A stretch of 64,000 bases of DNA, taken from an uncultured Sulfitobacter sp. (GTDB lineage: Bacteria; Pseudomonadota; Alphaproteobacteria; Rhodobacterales; Rhodobacteraceae). The stretch's first letter is position 1, and every line of letters begins with the position of its first letter. Where the stretch lies: positions 186,001 through 250,000 of the forward strand of contig CAJJCJ010000006.1 in the NCBI GenBank assembly GCA_905182645.1, read 5' to 3'. Below, in pieces: positions 37,735 to 47,452 of the stretch. Both the position numbers and the translations under genes were made by a program. Under the pieces are notes generated by a model. That model made no database searches. It saw only the letters and a list, made by a program, of their open reading frames with translations, and was not told the DNA's origin.

Positions 37735-37847
37735 TGATGGCGTCCTTTATATCGATGGCGCATAGGCGCCTAATTTATGTCGATCACAGTGGCCGACCAG
37801 CCCTTGATCATCGAAGGCGCACCATTGCTAGCGCGCCTTACGGTTTT

Positions 37848-38213
37848 TTAGATTTTGAGACCACCTTCACGGGCAGCTTCGGCCAAGGCCTTCACTTTGC
37901 CGTGAAACAGGAAGCCACCACGGTCGAAGAACACTTGCTCTACGCCAGCAGCCTTTGCGCGCTCTGCAATTGCAGCGCCCACTTTGGTTGCGGCTTCGAG
38001 GTTGTTCGTGCCGACCACGCCCAATGCTTTTTCGAGCGAAGATGCAGAGGCGAGTGTTACGCCGTTCACATCGTCGATCAGCTGGACGCTGATGTTTTTG
38101 TTGCTGCGATGTACAGACAACCGGGGACGACCCTGGTTTGCTGTTACTTTGCGCAGCTTGTTCCGAACGCGCATGCGGCGCTTGAGGAACAACGTTCTTT
38201 TGCTGTTTGCCAT
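37848..38213 (-). CDS. rplR: 50S ribosomal protein L18
   Basis: A 121-residue L18 starting [20 protein letters not shown] with [20 protein letters not shown] and the C-terminal [20 protein letters not shown]. It binds 5S rRNA. The start overlaps the rplF stop by one base. Confidence 0.98.
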   Translation of the reverse strand: MANSKRTLFLKRRMRVRNKLRKVTANQGRPRLSVHRSNKNISVQLIDDVNGVTLASASSLEKALGVVGTNNLEAATKVGAAIAERAKAAGVEQVFFDRGGFLFHGKVKALAEAAREGGLKI

Positions 38214-38746
38214 TATTTCTTCTTCCCTTCTTTGCGGAAGATGTACTCGTCCTTGTACTTGATACCCTTGCCTTTATATGGCTCGGGCTTACGCCAAGCG
38301 CGGATATTAGCCGCGACCTGACCTACAAGCTGCTGGTCGATACCTTCTACAGTAATTTCAGTTGGTTTAACTGCCGTAACAGTCACGCCTTCTGGAACCT
38401 CGAAGTTTACGTCATGTGAATAACCAAGCGCCAATTTCAGGATGTTGCCCTGCATTGTCGCACGATAACCAACGCCATTAATTTCAAGTTGCTTTTTGAA
38501 ACCAACAGTCACGCCAGTTGCCAGATTGGCAACCATTGTGCGGGTCATACCCCATTGCTGACGTGCACGCTTAGATTTGCCGCGTGGTTCAACGGAAACG
38601 GACTGGCCGTCTACGGTGATTGTCACGTCGTCAGTTGCTTTGAAAGTGCGGACCCCTTTAGGGCCCGTTACTTCGATTGTCTGACCAGACACAGAAGCGG
38701 AAACGCCCGTGCCCAAGTCGACTACTTTTTTACCAATTCTAGACAT
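38213..38746 (-). CDS. rplF: 50S ribosomal protein L6
   Basis: A 177-residue L6 starting [15 protein letters not shown]. The C-terminal block [19 protein letters not shown] is followed by [13 protein letters not shown]. It lies near the factor-binding site of the 50S subunit. Confidence 0.98.
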   Translation of the reverse strand: MSRIGKKVVDLGTGVSASVSGQTIEVTGPKGVRTFKATDDVTITVDGQSVSVEPRGKSKRARQQWGMTRTMVANLATGVTVGFKKQLEINGVGYRATMQGNILKLALGYSHDVNFEVPEGVTVTAVKPTEITVEGIDQQLVGQVAANIRAWRKPEPYKGKGIKYKDEYIFRKEGKKK

Positions 38747-38758
38747 ACGATCGGCTCC

Positions 38759-39151
38759 TTAGAATACAGTGCAGAGCACTTCGCCGCCAATGTTGGCCGC
38801 CCGTGCGTTTGCATCCGACATCACACCTTTAGAGGTGGAGACAATCGACACACCGAGGCCCTGACGGACGACTGGGATGTCATTTGGACCCGTGTAAACC
38901 CGACGACCAGGTTTTGAAACCCGTTTCACTTCGCGAATGACAGGAGTGCCTTCGTAATACTTGAGGCTGATTTCAAGAGCCGGGTGACCGTCTTTGCCGG
39001 TCGTTGGCTCATAACCACGAATGTAACCTTCGTCTACGAGCACGTCCAAAACCCAAGCACGCAGCTTTGAAGCTGGTGTTTCGACTGTGGATTTGCCGCG
39101 CATCTGATTGTTACGGATACGTGTCAGCATATCACCGATAGGATCGTTCAT
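38759..39151 (-). CDS. rpsH: 30S ribosomal protein S8
   Basis: A 130-residue S8 starting [19 protein letters not shown]. The C-terminal [20 protein letters not shown] block binds 16S rRNA. In Escherichia coli S8 also represses the spc operon by binding its mRNA near rplE; whether that holds here is not known. Confidence 0.98.
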   Translation of the reverse strand: MNDPIGDMLTRIRNNQMRGKSTVETPASKLRAWVLDVLVDEGYIRGYEPTTGKDGHPALEISLKYYEGTPVIREVKRVSKPGRRVYTGPNDIPVVRQGLGVSIVSTSKGVMSDANARAANIGGEVLCTVF

Positions 39152-39163
39152 AATATCTGCTCC

Positions 39164-39469
39164 TTACCAGCTGGACTTGACCATGCCAGGAATTTCGCCA
39201 TTGGAACCGAGGTCCCGCAGTGCAATCCGGCTGATCTTGAGTTTACGGTAGTAAGCGTGTGGACGCCCGGTGAGTTGACAACGATTGTGCAGACGTACAG
39301 CAGCAGAGTTCCGCGGCAACTTTGCGAGTTCCAAAGTTGCTTTGAAGCGCTCTTCTACAGGCTTCTCTTTGTCGTTTGTAATCGCTTTCAAGGCAGCGCG
39401 CTTTGCGGCGTACTGCTTGACTAGCTTCTCACGCTTAACTTCGCGTGCGATCATGGATTTTTTAGCCAT
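39164..39469 (-). CDS. rpsN: 30S ribosomal protein S14
   Basis: A 101-residue, zinc-free S14 (no CxxC pairs). It starts [16 protein letters not shown] and ends with [23 protein letters not shown] and GMVKSSW. It is in the standard place between rplE and rpsH. Confidence 0.98.
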   Translation of the reverse strand: MAKKSMIAREVKREKLVKQYAAKRAALKAITNDKEKPVEERFKATLELAKLPRNSAAVRLHNRCQLTGRPHAYYRKLKISRIALRDLGSNGEIPGMVKSSW

Positions 39470-39489
39470 ATCTAAATTCTCCCTACCGC

Positions 39490-40053
39490 TTAGCTGTTGA
39501 AAGGCATGTTGAATTTCTTCAACAAAGCCTTTGCTTCAGCGTCGGTTTCAGCCGTTGTGCAGATGACGATGTCCATGCCCCAGTTCTCATCGATTTTATC
39601 GAAGTTGATCTCGGGGAACACCAGATGCTCTTTGAGGCCAGTGGCATAGTTGCCGCGCCCATCAAAAGATTTACCAGATACGCCGCGGAAATCGCGGATA
39701 CGTGGCATTGCAACTGTGATCAGACGGTCAAGGAATTCGTACATCTTGTCACCACGAAGTGTGACTTTAGCACCCAGAGGCATGTCTTCCCGTACGCGGA
39801 AACCAGCGATGGATTTCTTTGCAATGGTTGTCAGTGCCTTCTGACCGGCGATTGTGGACAGATCTTCCTGCGCGGATTTGGCTTTCTTGCTGTCACGGAC
39901 AGCTTCAGCGCCACAGCCGATGTTCAAGACAATTTTGTCCAGACGCGGGATCTGCATGTCGTTCTTATAACCGAATTCTTCCTTCATCGCAGCGCGAATT
40001 GTGGTAGCGAATTCAGTCTTAAGACGTGGGGTATATGTTGCGGTATCAAGCAT
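39490..40053 (-). CDS. rplE: 50S ribosomal protein L5
   Basis: A 187-residue L5 with [18 protein letters not shown], the loop [23 protein letters not shown] and the C-terminal [21 protein letters not shown]. It binds 5S rRNA and contacts P-site tRNA. The start shares one base with the rplX stop region (40053), so the two are coupled. Confidence 0.98.
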   Translation of the reverse strand: MLDTATYTPRLKTEFATTIRAAMKEEFGYKNDMQIPRLDKIVLNIGCGAEAVRDSKKAKSAQEDLSTIAGQKALTTIAKKSIAGFRVREDMPLGAKVTLRGDKMYEFLDRLITVAMPRIRDFRGVSGKSFDGRGNYATGLKEHLVFPEINFDKIDENWGMDIVICTTAETDAEAKALLKKFNMPFNS

Positions 40054-40358
40054 TAGATCGCATCCCCTGTTGTTTTAGCAAAACGAACCTTGTTTTCGCC
40101 ATCCATACGGAAGCCAACACGGGTTGCTTTGCCATTTGCATCAACAACGGCCAGATTGGACAAGTCGATCGGCATCGCTTTTGGAGTGCGGCCACCTTGT
40201 GTCGTCTGGGATTGCTTAACGTGGCGGACGGCCATCTTAACGCCGTCAACAATTGCTTTACCAGTTTTTGGATCAAGAGTTTTGATCTCGCCAGTGACGC
40301 CTTTGTCTTTGCCTGCGATCACGATGACCTGGTCACCTTTGCGGAGTTTAGCAGCCAT
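40053..40358 (-). CDS. rplX: 50S ribosomal protein L24
   Basis: A 101-residue L24. The KOW motif is [22 protein letters not shown] at the N-terminus and [15 protein letters not shown] follows. It is one of two proteins that start 50S assembly. Confidence 0.98.
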   Translation of the reverse strand: MAAKLRKGDQVIVIAGKDKGVTGEIKTLDPKTGKAIVDGVKMAVRHVKQSQTTQGGRTPKAMPIDLSNLAVVDANGKATRVGFRMDGENKVRFAKTTGDAI

Positions 40359-40360
40359 TG

Positions 40361-40729
40361 TTACAGCACCTCCGGAGCAAGTGAGATGATTTTCATGAAG
40401 TTCTTTGCGCGCAACTCACGAACAACTGGTCCAAAGATACGTGTACCCATTGGCTCGTTGTTGTTGTTGAGGATCACAGCAGCGTTTTTATCAAAACGGA
40501 TTGCTGTGCCGTCTTCACGACGAACTTCTTTAGCAGTGCGAACGACGACGGCTTTACGCACGTCACCCTTTTTCACACGACCGCGAGGAATGGCTTCCTT
40601 GACCGATACTACGATAATGTCACCGACACTCGCATAACGACGCTTGGAACCACCCAGAACCTTGATGCACTGAACACGGCGAGCGCCGCTATTGTCAGCA
40701 ACATCCAGATTGGTCTGCATCTGGATCAT
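40361..40729 (-). CDS. rplN: 50S ribosomal protein L14
   Basis: A 122-residue L14 starting [20 protein letters not shown], with [20 protein letters not shown] and the C-terminal [24 protein letters not shown]. It forms an intersubunit bridge. An 84-bp gap separates it from rpsQ. Confidence 0.98.
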   Translation of the reverse strand: MIQMQTNLDVADNSGARRVQCIKVLGGSKRRYASVGDIIVVSVKEAIPRGRVKKGDVRKAVVVRTAKEVRREDGTAIRFDKNAAVILNNNNEPMGTRIFGPVVRELRAKNFMKIISLAPEVL

Positions 40730-40813
40730 TTGGTTTCCTTCCGACCTATAGGGCTACCCCCGATTTCTGACCGGGCCCCTAGGGTTTCGATTGATGTTAA
40801 AAGTTTGCGGCCC

Positions 40814-41044
40814 TTAGGAGGCTACAAGCTCCCAACGCTTGGTTTTTGAACGTGGTGCACATTCGATGATGCGAACTTGGTCGCCCACCTTACATGTGTT
40901 TGTTTCGTCGTGAGCCCGGTATTTCTTGGACTTACGAATAGTTTTCTGAAGCAACGGGTGCTTATAACGACGTTCAACCGATACAGTGATCGTCTGTTCG
41001 TTCTGGTTGCTTGTGACAACCCCAGTCAGGATGCGCTTAGGCAT
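40814..41044 (-). CDS. rpsQ: 30S ribosomal protein S17
   Basis: A 76-residue S17 starting [19 protein letters not shown] with the oligonucleotide-binding fold and the [20 protein letters not shown] block. It lies 4 bp after rpmC. Confidence 0.98.
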   Translation of the reverse strand: MPKRILTGVVTSNQNEQTITVSVERRYKHPLLQKTIRKSKKYRAHDETNTCKVGDQVRIIECAPRSKTKRWELVAS

Positions 41045-41048
41045 ATGA

Positions 41049-41255
41049 TTAAGCCTCCGAAGCAGCGGATGCTGCTTTTTCGTTCAAAATTGTTTTTACC
41101 TTGGCCGCGTTGCGACGTGCAGCGCGGATGCCGGATGTGTTTTCAAGCTGACCAGTGGCCTGCTGAAAGCGCAAGTTGAAGGATTCTTTTTTCAGGTTCA
41201 CCAGCTCTTCACGGAGCTGATCGGGTGTTTTATCCCGTAGTTCATTGGCGTTCAT
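41049..41255 (-). CDS. rpmC: 50S ribosomal protein L29
   Basis: A 68-residue L29 starting [20 protein letters not shown] with [20 protein letters not shown]. The start at 41255 is chosen by family length; the open frame extends to 41378 but that part is leader. In most bacteria rpmC follows rplP directly. Here about 3 kb of other genes lie between, and rpmC heads its own unit. Confidence 0.96.
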   Translation of the reverse strand: MNANELRDKTPDQLREELVNLKKESFNLRFQQATGQLENTSGIRAARRNAAKVKTILNEKAASAASEA

Positions 41256-41335
41256 GCCATTTTCCTTATGTTTCAGACACTGGAGGGCCGCACGAAGGCG
41301 TGACCCCGAATCCAGTGGATGGAGTAGAAGTTGGT

Positions 41336-41364
41336 CGTATAGGTCGGAAATAGGGGTGTGGCAA
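41336..41364 (-). promoter_or_regulatory. Candidate promoter of the rpmC-rpmD unit
   Basis: On the minus strand, TTGCCA (41364-41359), a 17-bp spacer, then TATACG (41341-41336), 81 bp before the rpmC start. The boxes match those before rplO. Confidence 0.6.
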
Positions 41365-41454
41365 GGGGGCGAAAACAATCGCTTGTTTGACCTACATCAA
41401 AGCTACTCAGGTCCGTTTGGCGCATCATGTTAACGCAACAAACAAGAGGGCACC

Positions 41455-42343
41455 ATGACATCGTCCAAAACAAAGCCAACTCCTCCTACTCAAGATGAAC
41501 GTGCCGCGCAGATCATTGGCTTTGAACAGGGTGAATATCCTTACGCCCACAACATTAGCCGCAAAGACTATGAGGCACAAAAGGCCGCATTGCAGGTCGA
41601 GCTGTTAAAGGTCCAGCATTGGGTGGAAGAAACCCAACAGAAGTTCATCCTTTTGTTTGAAGGACGCGACGCTGCCGGCAAGGGCGGTGCGATCAAACGC
41701 TTCATGGAGCATTTGAACCCACGTGCTGCGCGTGTTGTCGCCCTTAATAAGCCTAGTGACAGAGAGCGCGGGCAATGGTTTTTCCAGCGCTATATAAAGC
41801 ATCTGCCAACATCTGGCGAAATCGCGCTTTACGATCGGTCTTGGTATAACCGCGCAGGCGTCGAACGTGTGATGGAATTTTGCGAACCCGCTGAGTACCT
41901 CGAATTCATGCGCCAAACTCCTGACTTTGAACAGATGCTCACATGCTCTGGGACCAAACTGTTCAAATACTGGTTCTCGGTCACGCGCGAAGAACAAATG
42001 CGCCGCTTTAAGTCCCGAGAAAACGATCCCCTAAAACGTTGGAAGTTATCGCCAATTGATCGGGCAAGTATGGATCGTTGGGACGACTACAGAGGCCAAA
42101 GAAGCCATGTTTTTCTATACCGACACAGCGGATGCCCCTTGGACAGTAATTCGATCAAATGACAAAAAGCGGGCACGGCTGAACTGCATGCGTCACTTTT
42201 TGTCCCAACTGGAATACCCCAGCAAAGATCCTGATGTTGTGACTGCGCCTGATCCCAACATCGTTTTGCATGCAAATCACATGGTTCAGAATGCCAACCA
42301 CATTTTGGCAACGTCAGTTCACCCGAAAACACGCAAATCATAA
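41455..42343 (+). pseudogene. ppk2: Polyphosphate kinase 2 gene, frameshifted
   Basis: The first frame (41455-42162) gives a PPK2 protein up to WDDY: Walker A FEGRDAAGKGGAIKRF, Walker B region ALYDRSWYNRAGVERVMEF, and the lid RRFKSRENDPLKRWKLSP. After WDDY the homologous sequence continues in another frame (TEAKEAMFFYTDTADAPW, then KKRARLNCMRHFLSQLEY) to 42343. The shift at about 42088-42092 fits loss of one CA unit (expected TACACAGAG, seen TACAGAG). Intact PPK2 uses polyphosphate to phosphorylate nucleotides, or the reverse. The truncated product would lack the conserved C-terminal helix and is probably inactive. Confidence 0.88.
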
Positions 42344-42362
42344 CGCCTAAGAAGGAAACAAA

Positions 42363-42629
42363 ATGTCACATACCCCAAATGAACTTGCCCAAGAATTCCC
42401 GCATGCCATCACACAAATGCATGACCTAAACGCGTCCAATGCACATTTCGCCAAATTGTCGGACGACTATCATGATGTGAACCGTGCGGTGCACCGTGCC
42501 GAAACGGACGTTGAACCGACATCAGATGACCATTTGACCAATATGCGAAAACAACGCCTTGCACTCAAAGATCGGATCGCAGCTTATTTGAACAAATCGT
42601 ATCCACCGATCGTTCCTCTCGCCATGTAG
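42363..42629 (+). CDS. YdcH-family (DUF465) small protein
   Basis: An 88-residue, helical, charged protein. The DUF465 signs are FAKLSDDYHDVNRAVHRAE and the late LRKQRLALKDRIAAYL-type helix (MRKQRLALKDRIAAYL). Function is unknown in all members. A ribosome site AAGGAA precedes the ATG. It follows the broken ppk2 gene by 19 bp and was probably its operon partner. Confidence 0.82.
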   Translation: MSHTPNELAQEFPHAITQMHDLNASNAHFAKLSDDYHDVNRAVHRAETDVEPTSDDHLTNMRKQRLALKDRIAAYLNKSYPPIVPLAM

Positions 42630-42653
42630 TGCAGGCTCAGGTAAAGGTCGGAC

Positions 42654-43271
42654 ATGTCTGATATTAAATCGCTCTTTATGACCCCGCTGTACCGCGCCGC
42701 TTTGTCTGATCATGGCAAGGTGAATGCCGCCGAGTTGAAGCAATCTTGTTTTGTTGTCGCCCAAGATGACGAAGCCGGACAGGATTGGTGCGAGGACAAC
42801 GGATTTCCCGGATATACGTCTTATGCGTCGCTGTCCGATCTGCCTTGGCGGTTCCCGATCTTTACGGATGTTGTCAAAGCACTGGACGCCCATGTCGCCG
42901 CCTTTGCCCGCGATCTGCATTTTGATCTGGGGGATAAGGCGTTAAAGCTTGAGGACATCTGGATCAACATTCTACCAGAGGGAGGTATTCATACGGGCCA
43001 TATCCATCCGCATTCTGTGATCTCGGGGACGACCTATGTGTCGATGCCATCAGACACGTCAGCGATTAAGTTCGAAGACCCGCGCCTGCCAATGATGATG
43101 GCCTCTCCTGGCCGCGACAAGGACGCTCCAGAGGGGCTGCGCCAGTTCGTTTATGTCAAGCCAAAGGTCGGTGATGTGTTGCTATGGGAAAGCTGGCTGC
43201 GCCACGAGGTCCCGATGAACAACGCCGAGGACGAACGTGTGAGCGTGTCGTTTAACTATAGCTGGGGCTAA
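42654..43271 (+). CDS. Putative 2OG-Fe(II) oxygenase (TIGR02466 type)
   Basis: A 205-residue protein. The jelly-roll core is recognised from IWINILPEGGIHTGHIHPHSVISGTTYV, which has the metal-binding His residues. The second His is in WLRHEVPMN, followed by the substrate-carboxylate Arg region ERVSVSFNYSW. This matches the TIGR02466 oxygenase-like family often seen in marine alphaproteobacteria. The substrate is unknown. It lies in the rplP-rpmC joint, 24 bp after the DUF465 gene. Confidence 0.8.
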   Translation: MSDIKSLFMTPLYRAALSDHGKVNAAELKQSCFVVAQDDEAGQDWCEDNGFPGYTSYASLSDLPWRFPIFTDVVKALDAHVAAFARDLHFDLGDKALKLEDIWINILPEGGIHTGHIHPHSVISGTTYVSMPSDTSAIKFEDPRLPMMMASPGRDKDAPEGLRQFVYVKPKVGDVLLWESWLRHEVPMNNAEDERVSVSFNYSWG

Positions 43272-43277
43272 GCTAGT

Positions 43278-43463
43278 TCACTTTTTCTCGTCAGCCTTTT
43301 TGGCGGCTTTTTCTTCGCGGGTCAGTTTGTTGCCCCAGACGTTGTTGGACAGGCCAAGATCGTCAGGCATCGGCTTTGTCTTGCCTTTGGTGACCTTGCC
43401 GCCATTATTAAGAAACTGCTGGATAAGATCTTCGTCGGTGCTTGGCTTGATGACGTTTTTCAT
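43278..43463 (-). CDS. Small conserved hypothetical protein
   Basis: A 61-residue lysine-rich protein starting MKNVIKPSTDEDLIQQFLNNGG with a repetitive C-terminus (LTREEKAAKKADEKK). No domain is recognised. The composition looks like small basic proteins found across Rhodobacteraceae. It is convergent with the oxygenase gene, 6 bp apart. Confidence 0.65.
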   Translation of the reverse strand: MKNVIKPSTDEDLIQQFLNNGGKVTKGKTKPMPDDLGLSNNVWGNKLTREEKAAKKADEKK

Positions 43464-43558
43464 ATGGGTCGCCTTGATCTGTCTATGAGGATTCGGTGTG
43501 TTGAGGCAATCTTAACGGCGGAACGGGGAAGTGGAAACCGTTGGGCTTTGATCGCTGC

Positions 43559-44017
43559 CTAACCGCCCAATTGTGTGCGCATTGCTTGATAGATGACCGC
43601 AGTGGCGACGTTGGCCAAATTTAGAGACCGGACACGTGTGTCTCGCATCGGCAGATTAAATATGCGATCTTCTAGCCCATCGAGTATCGCAATTGGCAGA
43701 CCTTTGGATTCACATCCGAAAACCAAATAGCCATCGGGTTCATAATCGGGTGTGTAAAAGTTTTGCGCGCCGTTTTCCTCGAAGAAATAGAGCGCATCAC
43801 GCGGTGGTTGACGTTCGTCTAAGAAGTGCTGCCAGTTGTCATACTCACTAAGATGAACATGTTTCCAGTAGTCCGTTCCGGCCCGCCGCACCGATTTTTC
43901 ATCAAGGGAAAACCCGTAAGGTTTAATCAGGATCAGTTCCAGATTTAGCGCCACGCATGTCCGCCCGATGGCGCCAGTATTCCACGGAATTTCAGGTGTG
44001 ACTAAAACCAATTTCAT
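43559..44017 (-). CDS. trmL: tRNA (cytidine(34)-2'-O)-methyltransferase
   Basis: A 152-residue SPOUT methyltransferase. The order of motifs is LVTPEIPWNTGAIGRTCVAL (motif 1 with Asn), YLVFGCESKGLP (motif 2, SAM knot) and LPMRDTRVRSLNLANVATAVIYQAMR (motif 3). It methylates the wobble base of tRNA-Leu in other bacteria. The start MKLVLVTP at 44017 is preferred; 44032 adds five residues. It lies in the rplP-rpmC joint on the ribosomal strand. Confidence 0.92.
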   Translation of the reverse strand: MKLVLVTPEIPWNTGAIGRTCVALNLELILIKPYGFSLDEKSVRRAGTDYWKHVHLSEYDNWQHFLDERQPPRDALYFFEENGAQNFYTPDYEPDGYLVFGCESKGLPIAILDGLEDRIFNLPMRDTRVRSLNLANVATAVIYQAMRTQLGG

Positions 44018-44160
44018 GTGCGGATCAAACATAGGATATTTGGGCTTTCTAAATCACGGGCACAGGATAGGCCGTCGTCGGCATCTGTTAACCCACCTAA
44101 GGGGTGCTTAACAACGGCCCGCGGTCATATCAGTCGTGCGTTGCCACTTGCTACACATAG

Positions 44161-44196
44161 AAAAAGCCCCCGCCGATTTCTCGACGGGGGCTTTTA
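44161..44196 (-). terminator. Intrinsic terminator of the rplB-rplP unit
   Basis: A hairpin AGCCCCCGCCG-ATTTCT-CGACGGGGGCT with one wobble/mismatch. On the minus strand a T run follows. It lies about 40 bp after the rplP stop, so rpmC is not cotranscribed with rplP. Confidence 0.88.
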
Positions 44197-44235
44197 AATT
44201 CTACCGTGCGGGAACCCCGCGCCGTTAAGATTGGT

Positions 44236-44649
44236 TTACCAATCTTCGCGGACAACGATACGTGTTTTGATAGGCAGCTTCATTGCAGCGAGGCGCAGAG
44301 CTTCGCGGGCAACAACTTCTGCAACGCCGTCGATTTCAAACAAGACGCGGCCAGGTTTTACCTTGCACGCCCAGAAATCGATGGAACCTTTACCTTTACC
44401 CATACGAACTTCGACGGGCTTAGAGGTAACAGGTGTGTCTGGGAAAATACGGATCCAGACACGACCCTGACGTTTCATCTGACGAGTCATTGCACGACGG
44501 GCAGCTTCGATCTGGCGCGCAGTGATACGCTCCGGCTCGGTTGCTTTCAGACCGAATGAACCGAAGTTCAGGTCAGACCCACCTTTTGCAAGACCGCGAA
44601 TACGGCCTTTGTGCAGTTTGCGGTGTTTTGTACGCTTTGGTTGTAGCAT
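44236..44649 (-). CDS. rplP: 50S ribosomal protein L16
   Basis: A 137-residue L16 starting [19 protein letters not shown]. It has [21 protein letters not shown] and the [13 protein letters not shown] loop near the peptidyl transferase centre. It is the last gene of its unit. Confidence 0.98.
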   Translation of the reverse strand: MLQPKRTKHRKLHKGRIRGLAKGGSDLNFGSFGLKATEPERITARQIEAARRAMTRQMKRQGRVWIRIFPDTPVTSKPVEVRMGKGKGSIDFWACKVKPGRVLFEIDGVAEVVAREALRLAAMKLPIKTRIVVREDW

Positions 44650-44662
44650 TTAATCAGCTCCC

Positions 44663-45364
44663 TTAGCGACGTGGGCCGCGAGGGACAGCGCCCTCTTGCA
44701 GCTCAGCATGTTTACGGTCGTGCGCTTGCGGATCGTGCTCCATGATCTCACCTTTAAAGATGAAGACCTTGATGCCGATGATCCCATAAGGCGTCATAGC
44801 CTCATAAAGCGCATAGTCGATGTCAGCACGCAGTGTGTGCAATGGAACGCGACCTTCACGGTACCATTCAGTACGCGCGATTTCTGCGCCACCAAGACGG
44901 CCTGCGAGGTTCACACGGATACCAAGGGCACCCATGCGCATCGCGTTCTGTACCGAGCGCTTCATAGCGCGACGGAAAGACACACGACGCTCAAGCTGCT
45001 GACCAATGGATTCAGCAACCAAGGCTGCGTCCAGTTCAGGCTTGCGCACTTCGACAATGTTCAGGTGCAGTTCGGATGCGGTCAACTTAGCAAGCTTGGA
45101 ACGCAGACCTTCGATGTCTGCACCTTTCTTGCCGATGATCACACCTGGACGGGCAGCGTGGATTGTGACGCGGCACTTTTTGTGCGGACGCTCAATGATC
45201 ACGCGGCTGATGCCGGACTGAACACATTCTTTTTTGATGAACGCTTTGATCGCGAGATCTTCCAACAGCAGGTCACCATAGTCTTTGGTGTCTGCATACC
45301 AGCGGCTATCCCAGGTGCGGTTGACCTGAAGACGCATACCGATTGGGTTTACTTTATTACCCAT
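44663..45364 (-). CDS. rpsC: 30S ribosomal protein S3
   Basis: A 233-residue S3 starting [20 protein letters not shown] (start at 45364 chosen by family). The KH domain has [15 protein letters not shown]. The C-terminal domain has [20 protein letters not shown]. It forms part of the mRNA entry tunnel. It overlaps the rplV stop by 8 bp. Confidence 0.97.
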   Translation of the reverse strand: MGNKVNPIGMRLQVNRTWDSRWYADTKDYGDLLLEDLAIKAFIKKECVQSGISRVIIERPHKKCRVTIHAARPGVIIGKKGADIEGLRSKLAKLTASELHLNIVEVRKPELDAALVAESIGQQLERRVSFRRAMKRSVQNAMRMGALGIRVNLAGRLGGAEIARTEWYREGRVPLHTLRADIDYALYEAMTPYGIIGIKVFIFKGEIMEHDPQAHDRKHAELQEGAVPRGPRR

Positions 45365-45743
45365 TTGATTGCTCCTCAACTTGGCGGACCACAATTGTGA
45401 TTTCCGAGAATGGCTTGATGATCTTACCGAAACGGCCACGTGCCCGAGGGCGACCGCGCTTCATGATCAGGTTCTTGCCGCAATATGCTTCGGCAACAAC
45501 AAGTTCATCCACGTCGAGATTGTGGTTGTTTTCAGCATTCGCGATGGCCGACTGAAGACACTTCTTCACGTCGTCCGAGATCCGCTTTTTAGAGAAAGTC
45601 AGGTCCGTAAGGGCCTTTTCAACTTTCTTGCCACGGATCAATGCGGCAACCAGGTTAAGTTTCTGTGGCGAAGTACGGAGCATGCGCAGTTTTGCACGTG
45701 CTTCGTTGTCAGCCACGCGGCGGGGATTTGTATCCTTGCTCAT
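45357..45743 (-). CDS. rplV: 50S ribosomal protein L22
   Basis: A 128-residue L22 with [21 protein letters not shown] and the tunnel hairpin [20 protein letters not shown]. It lines the peptide exit tunnel. No deletion in the hairpin associated with macrolide resistance is seen. Confidence 0.97.
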   Translation of the reverse strand: MSKDTNPRRVADNEARAKLRMLRTSPQKLNLVAALIRGKKVEKALTDLTFSKKRISDDVKKCLQSAIANAENNHNLDVDELVVAEAYCGKNLIMKRGRPRARGRFGKIIKPFSEITIVVRQVEEQSNG

Positions 45744-45746
45744 GGC

Positions 45747-46025
45747 TTATTTCCGCTTCGCTTTTTTGTCTGCAGCGTGACCGTGGTAAGTCCGTGTTGG
45801 TGAATACTCACCGAACTTTTGACCGATCATGTCTTCAGACACGTTAACAGGGATGTGCTTACGGCCGTTGTACACACCAAAGGTGAGACCAACGAACTGA
45901 GGCAAGATTGTAGACCGACGCGACCAAATCTTGATCACTTCTTTGCGGCCGCTTTCGCGGGACGCTTCGGCCTTCTTGAGGACGTACGCGTCCACAAAAG
46001 GGCCTTTCCATACGGAACGAGCCAT
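45747..46025 (-). CDS. rpsS: 30S ribosomal protein S19
   Basis: A 92-residue S19 starting [20 protein letters not shown] with [19 protein letters not shown] and [20 protein letters not shown]. It sits in the head of the 30S subunit. Confidence 0.98.
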   Translation of the reverse strand: MARSVWKGPFVDAYVLKKAEASRESGRKEVIKIWSRRSTILPQFVGLTFGVYNGRKHIPVNVSEDMIGQKFGEYSPTRTYHGHAADKKAKRK

Positions 46026-46027
46026 TC

Positions 46028-46870
46028 TTAACGACCCTTCTTTTTGGCATGACGCGAACGCACGATAAGGCGCTGCGATGCTTTGTTCTTGTTACGCGTC
46101 CGCGCACCCTTTGTTGGTTTACCCCAAGGAGTAACCGGGTGACGACCACCTGACGTACGACCTTCACCACCACCATGTGGGTGATCGACCGGGTTCATCG
46201 CAACACCACGCACAGACGGGCGAACGCCCTTGTGACGCATGCGGCCCGCTTTACCGTAGTTCTGGTTGGAGTTGTCAGGGTTGGACACGGCACCAACGGT
46301 GGCCATGCATTCCTGACGCACCAGACGCAGTTCGCCCGAAGACAAACGAATCTGAGCGTATCCACCATCACGACCAACGAACTGAGCGTAGGTACCAGCA
46401 GCACGAGCGATCTGGCCGCCTTTGCCTGGCTTCATTTCGATGTTGTGGATGATTGTACCGATTGGCATGCCCGAGAAAGGCATTGCGTTGCCGGGCTTAA
46501 TATCAGCCTTGGCAGATGCAACGACTTTGTCACCGATGCTCAGACGCTGTGGTGCCAGAATATAGTTCTGAACGCCATCTTCGTACTGGATCAATGCAAT
46601 AAATGCTGTCCGGTTAGGGTCATATTCAATGCGGGTAACAGTCGCTGGCATATCCAGCTTGTTTCGCTTGAAGTCTACGATACGGTAAAGGCGCTTAGCA
46701 CCCCCACCAATGCGACGCATTGTGATCCGTCCGGTGTTGTTCCGGCCGCCCGACTTTGTCAGACCCTGCGTGAGGGCCTTAACTGGGCGTCCTTTCCAAA
46801 GCTCCGAACGGTCAATCAGCACCAGCCCGCGCTGGCCTGGCGTCGTCGGCTTATACGACTTTAGTGCCAT
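46028..46870 (-). CDS. rplB: 50S ribosomal protein L2
   Basis: A 280-residue L2 starting [20 protein letters not shown]. The C-terminal block [18 protein letters not shown] holds the conserved His near the peptidyl transferase centre. In most bacteria it follows rplW within a few bases. Here a 582-bp gap with a decayed gene and a terminator lies between, so rplB heads a unit. Confidence 0.98.
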   Translation of the reverse strand: MALKSYKPTTPGQRGLVLIDRSELWKGRPVKALTQGLTKSGGRNNTGRITMRRIGGGAKRLYRIVDFKRNKLDMPATVTRIEYDPNRTAFIALIQYEDGVQNYILAPQRLSIGDKVVASAKADIKPGNAMPFSGMPIGTIIHNIEMKPGKGGQIARAAGTYAQFVGRDGGYAQIRLSSGELRLVRQECMATVGAVSNPDNSNQNYGKAGRMRHKGVRPSVRGVAMNPVDHPHGGGEGRTSGGRHPVTPWGKPTKGARTRNKNKASQRLIVRSRHAKKKGR

Positions 46871-46992
46871 GATTAGCTTCTTCCGTTTGCTTGGCGGTCC
46901 CTATTTAGGAACCTGATGTTTAGGCCCCCGTAGGTGCCCTTTAGTCACAACCGCAAAGCCCCGGACGAATCCGAGGCTTGGGCAGTTGGTGG

Positions 46993-47021
46993 CTTGTAGC
47001 TGGGAGGGGGATGGGTGGCAA
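46993..47021 (-). promoter_or_regulatory. Candidate promoter of the rplB-rplP unit
   Basis: On the minus strand, TTGCCA (47021-47016), a 17-bp spacer, then TACAAG (46998-46993), 123 bp before the rplB start. The -35 box equals that before rpmC. Confidence 0.5.
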
Positions 47022-47039
47022 GTGGGGAGTGAGTGGTTT

Positions 47040-47363
47040 CTATTTTGCAACTACCAACAGCCAATACTGAAATATCAGAATAGCAAATTCGAAAGCAAAC
47101 ATCACAGCAAGAACAAGAAGCCTACCCTCCGCTTTCATTTGTTCACGCTTAGCTGAACTTCTAAATCACGCTTTACGAACTATCAGTAAACTCAATTCTT
47201 CTTGCTCAGGCCGCTGAGGGATCTTTGCACCATATTTTGCAATCTCTTCCAGCTCAGGCTGGATCAAAAGACCCAGCATAAACCGCGCCGCGGGTTGCAC
47301 CGCAGCGCACTCCTCAGACTACTCCGCCTGAAGCCCGATGTTCGCACATGCGACATCAGGCAT
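47040..47363 (-). pseudogene. Decayed small membrane-protein gene between rplW and rplB
   Basis: One minus-strand frame of 108 codons from ATG 47363 to TAG 47040 is interrupted by TAG (47321-47319) and TGA (47168-47166). The three pieces read MPDVACANIGLQAE, then a 50-codon segment containing LIQPELEEIAKYGAKIPQ, then a segment with a hydrophobic helix (LLVLAVMFAFEFAILIFQYW). The composition is protein-like and the C-terminal helix is a good membrane anchor. The family is not recognised. The alternative is chance openness of a non-coding stretch. Confidence 0.4.
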
Positions 47364-47397
47364 TTTTTTTGGTCAGTTTGACGGTGCACATTGGCCA

Positions 47398-47433
47398 ACA
47401 AAAAAGGGCCCCCGCGTTTCCGCAGGAGCCCTT
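47398..47433 (-). terminator. Intrinsic terminator of the rpsJ-rplW unit
   Basis: A hairpin AAGGGC (47404-47409) / GCCCTT (47428-47433) with an inner GC stem and TTTC loop. On the minus strand it ends in a T run. It lies 20 bp after the rplW stop. Confidence 0.82.
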
Positions 47434-47452
47434 CAATTTTTAACCGACTAGC

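Noticed and set aside
43278-43463. Degraded remnant
   Set aside because: The frame is intact, has a normal start and a coherent lysine-rich composition, so it is listed as a small gene.
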